A stretch of 22,445 nucleotides of DNA from CAYVXE01 sp964455375. Its GTDB lineage: Bacteria; Zhuqueibacterota; Zhuqueibacteria; Oceanimicrobiales; Oceanimicrobiaceae. Below are positions 1-6,049 of the stretch, one piece after another (the first letter of the stretch is position 1; each line of letters opens with the position of its first letter). Where the stretch lies: assembly GCA_964455375.1 (NCBI GenBank), contig CAYVXE010000072.1, positions 1 through 22,445 of the forward strand, written 5' to 3'. The translations under genes were made by a program, and so were the position numbers. The notes under the pieces are model-generated. The model was not told the DNA's origin. It made no database searches and saw only the letters and a list, made by a program, of their open reading frames with translations.

Positions 1-1
1 T

Positions 2-214
2 TGGGAACCGGGTAGATATTTAAGTGGAGTTTATAAAAGTACCATACCTGATATTGTTTTTAGTAAGACTTATAGTTGTGATAAAATATTGGAAAGTGCA
101 GCTCAAATTGCGATGGAAGTGACCATATGGATTTTTGAAAGATTTAATTGGCCACATGAATCAAATGTTATTTTTCCAGAAGAGCAAAAAAAATTACTGG
201 AAAAACGTTTATAA
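2..214 (+). CDS. 3' end of an unrecognised gene (70 residues visible)
   Basis: The frame is open from the left edge and ends in TAA at 212-214. The visible C-terminus ends FPEEQKKLLEKRL and carries an aromatic stretch, TIWIFERFNWPHES. I do not recognise the family. It has no obvious membrane segment and looks like the end of a soluble protein with a charged tail. The codons are strongly AT-rich compared with the permease and kbl downstream, which hints at accessory or recently acquired DNA. The start lies outside the window, so the length and domain are unknown. The open frame is short and could be chance in AT-rich DNA, although its codon choice looks coding. Confidence 0.5.
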   Translation, partial: WEPGRYLSGVYKSTIPDIVFSKTYSCDKILESAAQIAMEVTIWIFERFNWPHESNVIFPEEQKKLLEKRL

Positions 215-597
215 GACACTTGTGTTTATATTTTTGCTAACGTTCAACTGCATCGGAACATGGGGAACGAGCGTGATTTTAACTTTTTACGGTCGGCAAT
301 GTTAATTTAATTTTTCAAAGTAAAGTGCACATTCATTCCGTGTCCGGTGAGTTTGTGTGTTATCGTCACTACACGTGACGGTCCGATTTCTTTAACAGTT
401 GAACAAAATTTAAAAAAGCATGGAGCTGGCTTTGCTAACGATTTACTTCCTTGATTCTCGCCGCGCGGGTGCCCTTGACCAGAACAAAAAAGAATTTGTG
501 TGGCACGTGGCTTCAGCCCGTGCCTAACAAGGCATATTCAGCCGACGCAAAAGGCGCGGGGCTGATTTAGTTATTAAATACTTTGATTTTTGCTAAT
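215..597. other. Intergenic stretch without a supported gene
   Basis: No convincing coding frame is visible. The stretch holds a small hairpin at about 364-380 (CGTCAC/GTGACG arms), three copies of a TTTGCTAA(C/T)-like word near 232, 431 and 588, and the two-hairpin REP-like element listed separately. A frame of about 35 codons beginning at ATG 420 runs through that repeat and is not credible. The stretch may be remnants of older insertions between the AT-rich gene on the left and the kbl region on the right. Confidence 0.5.
502..565. repeat. REP-like element of two adjacent hairpins
   Basis: The first hairpin, 502-524, pairs GGCACG-GGCT with AGCCCGTGCC with one bulged T and a two-base loop. 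The second, 538-565, has TCAGCC/GGCTGA outer arms and a short inner CGC/GCG pairing. The 'GGCACG…CTTCAGCCCGTGCC' form resembles dispersed intergenic repeats seen in many environmental genomes. That resemblance is from memory, and no second copy is in this window. Confidence 0.5.
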
Positions 598-615
598 GCT
601 TAAAACGTGTATTAA

Positions 616-758
616 TCTGGATTATTCATGAATCTAAATTTGATAGTAAATAAGTTAAGAATTACGTGTGGAGTGCATTGACTGCGTCAATGCGGCATCG
701 TCACAGACGATGCACTCCAAATTCAGATGATCATTAGAATTCATGAATAATCCACAGG
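616..758. mobile_element. 143-bp MITE-like insertion with TTAA target duplication
   Basis: The ends are inverted: 618-633 pairs perfectly with 739-754 (core GGATTATTCATGAAT), and the right end reads CCTGTGGATTATTC from outside in. TTAA stands on both sides (612-615 and 759-762). The duplicated DNA upstream of intact kbl (3535-3592) is the matching empty site: it has the same flanks, a single TTAA at 3549-3552 and no element. The element is too short to encode a transposase, so it would need one supplied in trans. TTAA duplications and ends starting CC recall IS1380/piggyBac-type elements, but this assignment is tentative. The left end seems to have lost two or three bases. Confidence 0.8.
669..719. 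repeat. Three-way-junction palindrome inside the MITE
   Basis: Outer arms TGGAGT (669-674) and ACTCCA (714-719) enclose two perfect 8-bp hairpins. The first is 675-693, GCATTGAC with loop TGC. The second is 695-713, GCATCGTC with loop ACA. A single unpaired G at 694 lies between them. The whole can fold as a cloverleaf-like Y in either DNA strand. This architecture is typical of paired REP/REPIN elements. Confidence 0.75.
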
Positions 759-802
759 TTAAATAAATCTACTGAATAAAATATATACTTTAGGAGAGAA
801 AA

Positions 803-1003
803 ATGGCTGATTTGAGTTTTCTTGATGACGAATTAAATCAACTGAAAGAGCAGGGCCTGTTTAATGTCATCCGTACCATTGCCGGGTCCATGACCTTGCA
901 TAATGAACTCGAAGAGAAGCTGGCGAAATTCAAGGGTGTTGAAGCGGCGATTTCATTTCAGTCCGGGTTTAATGTCAATACGGCCACGGTTTCAGCGAGG
1001 TAA
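803..1003 (+). pseudogene. kbl: Truncated, internally deleted 5' copy of kbl
   Basis: The first 26 codons match intact kbl (3593-4768) almost exactly. A 159-bp in-frame deletion then joins RTI to AGSMTLHN, between 8-bp direct repeats CGTACCAT that lie at 3662 and 3821 in the intact gene. Homology ends near 991, and after a few unrelated codons the frame stops at 1001-1003. Start context and Shine-Dalgarno (AGGAGAG, 792-798) are kept, so a 66-residue peptide could still be translated. The PLP lysine, the active-site Asp/His and most of the fold are missing, so it cannot be an enzyme. Nearly all differences from the intact gene are synonymous. The copy lies at the left border of the permease cassette. 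Confidence 0.9.
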
Positions 1004-1095
1004 ACCTAATGTCATTGCCAATCCGCTAAAGCCCATACTCGTACTACTTACATAGGGTGGTGATTTGGCCAGATTTATTTATTACGCATATTATT

Positions 1096-3306
1096 ATGGA
1101 AAATTCTAACCACAATCCAATTGATATACAAACGGAATTAAGCCACGATTTGGGCTTAACCACCGCGCTGGCCATCGGGGTTGGCACAATGATCGCAGCA
1201 GGTATTTTTACGCTTTCCGGCCTGGCGGTGCGGAATGTCGGTTCGGGGGCAATCGTGGCGTTCTTGCTGGCAGCGCTGGTCGCCCTTTTTACTGCATTAA
1301 CGTACTGCGAGTATGTTTCCATTTACCCGCAATCGGGGGAAGGATACCTGTACGCCCGGAAGACCTTTCCAGCGCCCCTGGCCTATTTCGTCGGCTGGTC
1401 TCTCATTTTGGGTTACACCTCTTCCTGCGCTTTCTACATCGCCAGCCTTTCGAGTTACTTCTACGAGTTCATTTGGGAAACGCCGTTCAAGGCGCTCGCC
1501 GGGGTTGTATTCCTGGTCTTGCTGACCCTGCTCAATATCAAGGGTACAAAGGAAAGCGGCAGTTTTCAGGTGATCATAACCGTCAGCAAAGTGCTCTTAC
1601 TGATCTGGTTTGTCATCGGCGGGTTATCCCGGGTGAATACGGCTCTGCTAATCGAACATTTCAACACCGATATAACAAAAATCGGAAGCACGGCTGCCAT
1701 GGTGTTTATCACCTTTTTCGGGTTTTCGGCCATCGCCGCCTCAGCCGGGGAAGTGAAAAATCCTGTCAAGACAATTCCGAGGGCGATTTTTATCTCGATG
1801 GGACTTGTCACGCTACTCTACACGCTGGTCGTTCTGGTAATGGTTGCCGCCAGGCTGACCGAATACTCCGAAGCAGCGATGGGTACGGCCGCCCGCCAGT
1901 TCCTGGGGCCCGTTGGCGGAATGGTAATTGTCGCCGGCGCCATATTCTCGATGCTCTCAGCTTCCAACGCCTCCATCATGGCCGGCTCGCGGGTCACCCT
2001 TTCCATGAGCCAGATGAATCATCTACCCAGAGAATTCGGCTCCATCAATCCCCAAACGCGCACGCCGATAATTTCCGTGATGCTGGTCGGCGGAATGATC
2101 CTGATATTCGTGATCAGCCTTCCGCTGGAGGATCTGGCACACTTTGCTGATACGGTTTTACTATTGGTATTAATTATTGTGAATGGCGGCCTGATCTATC
2201 ACCGGCGAAAATTCCCGGATATAAAAAGACCGTTTCGTGTGCCTTTGGTACCTCTGCTACCGGCTCTCGGTATACTCGCAAATCTATATTTGCTGAGCCA
2301 GATTCTGCACCATTTGGTACCGGTGCTTATGGCTGTTACAAGTTTGGTACTGGGCGTTCTGGCATTTCTAACCTGGAAAGGAACTCAAGCGGCTGAGACG
2401 GTATTGCCCGGCGTGCCGTCGCGGGTCGCCCTTGGGCGCTACGCCGTAAAAGAAGGTCAATTCCGGGTGCTGGTACCGCTGGCAAATCCCACTACCGCCG
2501 CCCAGCTCATTGACATGGCTGCAGCCGTCGCAGCGGATCGGGAGGGTGAAATCGTCGCCCTGCGGATCGCAGTTGTGCCGGAGCAGTTGCCGCCGTCAGA
2601 GGAGGACGCCTATGTTGAACGGGAAAGATCGATCCTGGAACTTGCTTCCTCCCGCGCGAACATCCTGGGTGTTCCGATAACCACGCTGGTGCGTATCGGG
2701 CACGATGCGGCGCGGGCGATTCTCGAAACCGCCCGGGAGCGGCAGTGCGAATTAATCATTCTGGGCTGGAAAGGTTATGGGACAACCCGGCAGAAAATTC
2801 TCGGCGAAGTGACCGACGCTGTGGTCGCGAACGCCCATTCTGACGTTATGCTGGTCAAACTGGCGGGAGAAAATACTATGAAAACATTTCTCCTTCCAAC
2901 CGCCGGCGGCGAGCATGCCCGATGTGCGGAACAGTACCTTGCGTCAATCATAAGCCATCAGAAAGGGTCGCTGACTTTGTGCGGTGTGGCGCCGCCCGAC
3001 GCAGCGGAAGAGACGGTAAATTCAGTGAACAAAGTACTGAACGATACCATGACTCGGATAAATAGGAAGAACCAGTTAGATGTGCGCAGCAAAACACTTC
3101 ACCATTCTTCCGTAATTGAGGGTATCCTGGAAGAAGCTGAAAATTACGATGCTGTAGTGGTCGGTGCGGCCGGTGCCGGGATGTACTCACAAATTCTTTT
3201 CGGCAGCCTCCCGGAGACAATTGCTAAAAGCACCAACAGGTCGGTCATCCTGGTAAAACACTACCATCGTGTCAAGGCGCTCTTAGGCCGCGTGATGCGG
3301 GAGTGA
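1096..3306 (+). CDS. APC-family amino acid permease with two C-terminal UspA domains
   Basis: Residues 1 to about 435 are an APC-superfamily transporter with roughly twelve hydrophobic segments. The first carries the family's glycine-rich unwound helix (GVGTMIAAGIFTLSG). Two cytoplasmic universal-stress domains follow, at about 455-592 and 595-723. Each ends in a UspA-like nucleotide-loop region: GWKGYGTTRQK…GEVTDAVV…DVMLVK, and GAAGAGMYSQ…FGSLPETIA…VILVK. Such fusions are known in the family; the Usp pair is presumed to sense nucleotide or stress state and gate uptake. The substrate cannot be read from sequence. I chose ATG 1096 because the preceding residues from GTG 1057 look unlike permease; neither start has a good Shine-Dalgarno. 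GC is visibly higher than in the flanking DNA, and the gene lies between two copies of the kbl 5' region, both suggesting acquisition. Confidence 0.9.
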   Translation: MENSNHNPIDIQTELSHDLGLTTALAIGVGTMIAAGIFTLSGLAVRNVGSGAIVAFLLAALVALFTALTYCEYVSIYPQSGEGYLYARKTFPAPLAYFVGWSLILGYTSSCAFYIASLSSYFYEFIWETPFKALAGVVFLVLLTLLNIKGTKESGSFQVIITVSKVLLLIWFVIGGLSRVNTALLIEHFNTDITKIGSTAAMVFITFFGFSAIAASAGEVKNPVKTIPRAIFISMGLVTLLYTLVVLVMVAARLTEYSEAAMGTAARQFLGPVGGMVIVAGAIFSMLSASNASIMAGSRVTLSMSQMNHLPREFGSINPQTRTPIISVMLVGGMILIFVISLPLEDLAHFADTVLLLVLIIVNGGLIYHRRKFPDIKRPFRVPLVPLLPALGILANLYLLSQILHHLVPVLMAVTSLVLGVLAFLTWKGTQAAETVLPGVPSRVALGRYAVKEGQFRVLVPLANPTTAAQLIDMAAAVAADREGEIVALRIAVVPEQLPPSEEDAYVERERSILELASSRANILGVPITTLVRIGHDAARAILETARERQCELIILGWKGYGTTRQKILGEVTDAVVANAHSDVMLVKLAGENTMKTFLLPTAGGEHARCAEQYLASIISHQKGSLTLCGVAPPDAAEETVNSVNKVLNDTMTRINRKNQLDVRSKTLHHSSVIEGILEEAENYDAVVVGAAGAGMYSQILFGSLPETIAKSTNRSVILVKHYHRVKALLGRVMRE

Positions 3307-3308
3307 GA

Positions 3309-3515
3309 ATGAGAACCCTGCTCCGACTTTGCGCGACAACGATAATTCTCTCCAGCCTCGGTTCTGCTAAGGAAGTCGGGTCCGTAGATGTCAAGGCTGA
3401 ACTCGAAGGGCTGCTTGAGACGGATCTGGCATTGGCATCTGCTACCGAAATCACAGACATGCAAGGCCACTCAAGGTTTTGCAACTGCGAGGCGCTGGTT
3501 ATGCAGGCCGGTTAA
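3309..3515 (+). CDS. Small hypothetical ORF, possibly truncated at the cassette border
   Basis: The ORF begins 2 bp after the permease stop; a GTG at 3303 would overlap that stop. It encodes about 68 residues. The N-terminus (MRTLLRLCATTIILSSLGSA) could be a signal peptide, and the rest is acidic with CNC near the end. I recognise no family. The frame ends about 20 bp before the duplicated kbl-upstream DNA begins at 3535, so it may be the 5' stub of a gene cut by the integration event. It could also be non-coding GC-rich DNA. Confidence 0.35.
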   Translation: MRTLLRLCATTIILSSLGSAKEVGSVDVKAELEGLLETDLALASATEITDMQGHSRFCNCEALVMQAG

Positions 3516-3548
3516 TAATTTGATAGTGCTGACTGCTTAAAACATGTA

Positions 3549-3592
3549 TTAAATAAATCTACTGAATAAAATATATACTTTTGGAGGAAAAA
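3549..3592 (+). promoter_or_regulatory. Duplicated kbl leader with Shine-Dalgarno
   Basis: The first 32 bases of this AT-rich leader are identical to 759-790 in front of the broken copy, and both leaders are 44 bases long. AATAAAATATATA is the likeliest -10 area, but no clear -35 is seen. GGAGG at 3583-3587 sits five bases before ATG 3593 and decides that start over the in-frame TTG at 3581. Confidence 0.5.
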
Positions 3593-4768
3593 ATGGCCGA
3601 TTTGAGTTTTCTTGATGACGAATTAAATCAACTGAAAGAACAGGGCTTGTTTAATACGATTCGTACCATCGGCACCGCACAGGGCGCCTGGGTTGATGTG
3701 GATGGTAAAAAAGTTCTCAATATGTGTGCAAATAATTATTTGGGATTTGCGAACCATCCTGAATTGAAAAAGGCGGCACAGGAAGCAATTGAGACCTACG
3801 GCGTCGGACCCGCCGCTGTGCGTACCATTGCCGGTTCCATGACCTTACATAATGAGCTTGAAGAGAAGCTGGCGAAATTCAAAGGTGTTGAAGCGGCGAT
3901 TTCATTTCAGTCCGGGTTTAATGCCAATACTGCCACAGTTCCGACGTTGATGAGCGCTGAGGATTTGATTTTTTCGGATGAGTTGAACCACGCCAGTATC
4001 ATCGATGCGTGCCGTTTGTCTAAAGCGAAAACCATCCGCTATGCTCATAACGACGCACGTTCGTTAGAAGAAAAACTAAAAGAGGGGCAGGGCGCCCGGC
4101 GGAAATTAGTGGTTACGGACGGCGTGTTCAGCATGGACGGCGATATCGCTCCGCTGCCGGATCTCGTAGACGTGGCAGGTAAATACGATGCCATGGTCAT
4201 GGTAGACGATGCCCACGGTGAGGGCGTGCTCGGTAATGCCGGGCGTGGCATCGCTGATCATTTTGGGCTGCACGGAAAAGTCGATATTGAAATCGGCACG
4301 CTTTCCAAAGCGTTCGGTGTGGTTGGCGGTTACGTTTCAGGGAAACAGAAGATCGTTGATTATTTGCGACAGCGGGCCCGGCCGTTTCTGTTCTCCAGCG
4401 CTGTGACTCCCGCCGATGTTGCCGCCTGCATCAAAGCGGTGGACATTCTTACGGTTTCGGGTGAATTGGTGGAGAAACTCTGGGACAATACTCGTTATTT
4501 TCAATCAAAACTGAAGGAACTTGGATTCGATATCGGTAAGACAGTGACACCCATCACACCGGTCATGATCGGTGATGCACAAAAAGCCAGGGATTTCAGC
4601 AAAGCGTTGTTTGATGGCGGGATTTTCGGTATGGCCATCAGTTTCCCCACGGTTGCTCGCGGTAAAGACCGCATCCGGGTCATGAACTCGGCAACTCACT
4701 CCAGAGATGATTTGGATTTTGCGTTAGGTGTTTTTGAGAAGGTTGGAAAGCAGATGGGTATTGTTTAG
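3593..4768 (+). CDS. kbl: Glycine C-acetyltransferase (2-amino-3-ketobutyrate CoA ligase)
   Basis: This PLP enzyme of the alpha-oxoamine synthase family interconverts 2-amino-3-oxobutanoate plus CoA with glycine plus acetyl-CoA, the second step of threonine breakdown. The protein has 391 residues, close to the roughly 400 usual for the family. Visible motifs are DELNHASIIDACRLS, the PLP-ring site VDDAHGEG (D205, H208) and the Schiff-base lysine in GTLSKAFG (K239). The start ATG 3593 has a good Shine-Dalgarno. Threonine dehydrogenase (tdh), its common operon partner, is not in the window. The sequence favours Kbl over BioF or serine palmitoyltransferase, though these paralogues are similar. 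A damaged second copy of the 5' region lies 2.8 kb upstream. Confidence 0.93.
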   Translation: MADLSFLDDELNQLKEQGLFNTIRTIGTAQGAWVDVDGKKVLNMCANNYLGFANHPELKKAAQEAIETYGVGPAAVRTIAGSMTLHNELEEKLAKFKGVEAAISFQSGFNANTATVPTLMSAEDLIFSDELNHASIIDACRLSKAKTIRYAHNDARSLEEKLKEGQGARRKLVVTDGVFSMDGDIAPLPDLVDVAGKYDAMVMVDDAHGEGVLGNAGRGIADHFGLHGKVDIEIGTLSKAFGVVGGYVSGKQKIVDYLRQRARPFLFSSAVTPADVAACIKAVDILTVSGELVEKLWDNTRYFQSKLKELGFDIGKTVTPITPVMIGDAQKARDFSKALFDGGIFGMAISFPTVARGKDRIRVMNSATHSRDDLDFALGVFEKVGKQMGIV

Positions 4769-4805
4769 TGATTGCTCGAAAACTTGCGTTTCTGTCTTTT
4801 GGGTT

Positions 4806-4846
4806 GTCTGAAATTTCCCGATTTTTCATTCCGATCCGGCAGTTGC
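4806..4846. repeat. Repeat following kbl, similar to DNA following the MFS gene
   Basis: GTCTGAAATTTCCCGATTTT followed by TCATTCCGATCCGGC aligns with 22068-22110, where the words are GTCTAAAATACCCCGATTTG and TCATTCCAAGCCGGC. Both copies lie about 35 bp past a stop codon on the same strand. A perfect hairpin CCGGCA-GT-TGCCGG (4836-4849) follows here. No T-run follows, so this is not an obvious intrinsic terminator. Confidence 0.55.
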
Positions 4847-4921
4847 CGGAGAGGAATCTGGCGAGGCGACAATCATAGTACCATATAACAACAACTACTT
4901 ATGCCACATTCTGCCTCAGGT

Positions 4922-4954
4922 TCAGATTTCTCATCAGGCCACAGCCTGATTCGA
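4922..4954 (+). repeat. 33-base hairpin repeat, copy A
   Basis: The element begins TCAGATTTCTCATCAGG and ends GCCTGATTCGA. Arms ATCAGGC (4933-4939) and GCCTGAT (4944-4950) enclose the loop CACA. An inverted copy lies at 9303-9335. The two differ only in the central five bases around the loop, while the arms and flanks are kept. Confidence 0.7.
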
Positions 4955-5001
4955 CGTGGCACCATTTGTTGACTTTTTGGACAACCCTGTAAAATTGCCT
5001 T

Positions 5002-5084
5002 AGAAACTTTGTTTCGTCTTTCTAAATTGGTTAATCGAAACGGAGTTTCTCTGCAATTTCATTCCAAAATATAAATTTTGGAAC
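5002..5084 (+). repeat. Two-hairpin repeat, copy A
   Basis: Hairpin 1 spans 5002-5050. AGAAACT/AGTTTCT outer arms and GTTTCG/CGAAAC inner arms are linked by two T·G pairs. Hairpin 2 spans 5062-5083, TTCCAAAAT/ATTTTGGAA with loop ATAA. The same two hairpins occur in reverse orientation at 22275-22348. The rest of the 437-bp space between kbl and the OsmC gene shows no gene. Confidence 0.7.
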
Positions 5085-5142
5085 GCATAGGTGGCGATTT
5101 TTTGTTCTAATATTGCCATATTTCGAAAATAATCTGTACGTT

Positions 5143-5185
5143 GCAGCCGCCGGATAAAATTGGCCGTTTCGTGCAATCAGTATTT
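5143..5185 (+). promoter_or_regulatory. Conserved 43-bp upstream element, copy A
   Basis: It aligns without gaps to 7658-7700, with 32 of 43 bases identical by my count. The shared words are CCGGAT, AAATTGG and TTTCGT. It ends 20 bp before the OsmC-like start; the other copy ends 30 bp before the oxygenase start. A shared promoter or operator is possible, but a decayed dispersed repeat is the alternative. TATTTAAT at 5181-5188 could be a -10. Confidence 0.4.
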
Positions 5186-5205
5186 AATAAACTCAAAATG
5201 TGATT

Positions 5206-5619
5206 ATGAAAGCAACGATTAAGCGTATTCAGGGGACAACTTTTGCAGGAATGGCGGAGTCCAATCACTGGGTGGTAATGGACACGCATCCGGAAGAGGA
5301 TGGGGCAGCAGGCAGTAGCGGGCCCATGGAACTGGTTCTGCAGGGACTGGGCGGCTGTTCCGGTGTGGACATCATGCTGATTCTAAAAAAGATGCGCGTC
5401 AATGTCACTGATTTCAAAATTAACATTGAAGCAGAACGTGCTGAAATACACCCGAAAGTATTTACCAGGATTCATCTTGAGTATGTCTTTTCAGGTGATA
5501 ATATTCGTGAAAAAGATGTGCAGCGGGCTATAAATCTGTCTATAGATAAATATTGTTCTGTAGCCGGTATGCTCAATAAGACGGCAGAGATTAGCACTTC
5601 GTATAAAATTAACAATTGA
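5206..5619 (+). CDS. OsmC-family protein
   Basis: The predicted 137-residue cytoplasmic protein has the OsmC/YhfA-type layout: an N-terminal beta region (MKATIKRIQGTTF), a helix with the first cysteine in GGCSGVD (C51), and a second cysteine in DKYCSVAGML (C117). In the family this cysteine pair reduces organic hydroperoxides using thiols, but some subfamilies have unknown roles. The start ATG 5206 is chosen because it aligns with the usual MKA… beginning; an in-frame GTG at 5200 is possible. The Shine-Dalgarno is weak. The next gene starts 20 bp after the stop, so co-transcription is likely. Confidence 0.85.
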   Translation: MKATIKRIQGTTFAGMAESNHWVVMDTHPEEDGAAGSSGPMELVLQGLGGCSGVDIMLILKKMRVNVTDFKINIEAERAEIHPKVFTRIHLEYVFSGDNIREKDVQRAINLSIDKYCSVAGMLNKTAEISTSYKINN

Positions 5620-5639
5620 TCTATTGAAAGGTTAGGCCG

Positions 5640-5987
5640 TTGGCATTTGGGTTTCCTTTTGCAAAAAGTGCAAAGCATGTAATACCGTTTTCCTTTGAAA
5701 GTTCGGAAGAATATCTTCGACTCGTTTCTGAGACAATGCAAAAGTTAGGTTGGGACATTATTGATAGCGCTGTTAACTCTGTGGAAGCACGGGTAAGAGC
5801 AACATTAATGGGATGGGCTCAAATTGTTACGATTACGATTCAAAAAGGCATCGTTGTCATTGAAAGCAGATGTGCAGCTTATCAACTGCTGGATTGGGGT
5901 AAAAACGCCAGAAATATTAAGGGATTCCTGAAAAAATTTGAAGACATACGCTCAAAAGAAATTTTGGGTTCGATTTGCCCGGATTGA
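5640..5987 (+). CDS. Small unknown protein with a DWGKN motif
   Basis: The 115-residue protein starts at TTG 5640, preceded by GAAAGG; the next in-frame ATG is far inside. It reads as alternating strands and one helix, with no membrane segment: a LGWDIID strand, a TITIQKG strand, then LLDWGKNARNIKGFLKKF. From memory, the 'LGW…I…DWGKN…FL' pattern resembles a small domain found next to rhomboid or membrane proteins in Bacteroidetes-like genomes. I cannot name a function. It sits between the OsmC-like gene and the sodium symporter, with short spacers, probably in one transcript. Confidence 0.7.
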   Translation: MAFGFPFAKSAKHVIPFSFESSEEYLRLVSETMQKLGWDIIDSAVNSVEARVRATLMGWAQIVTITIQKGIVVIESRCAAYQLLDWGKNARNIKGFLKKFEDIRSKEILGSICPD

Positions 5988-6049
5988 AGGTTTTGTAGCG
6001 TTGGCTGCATTCCTCATCGACCACAGGGTGCAATAAGCGGAGTTTATGT

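Noticed and set aside
420..527. A short ORF of about 35 codons from ATG 420
   Set aside because: It runs through a hairpin repeat, has no Shine-Dalgarno and shows no recognisable protein.
616..758. CRISPR or tRNA-like structure
   Set aside because: There are no repeated spacer units. The folded core lacks tRNA landmarks, and the TTAA-flanked inverted ends explain it as a MITE.
1473..2150. Plus-strand frame of 225 codons inside the permease
   Set aside because: It is an out-of-frame shadow of the GC-rich permease. It reads as Arg/His/Gly-rich low-quality protein, whereas the main frame has clear helices.
3535..3592. Glycine riboswitch before kbl
   Set aside because: The leader is only about 60 bp, AT-rich and without the paired glycine aptamer folds.
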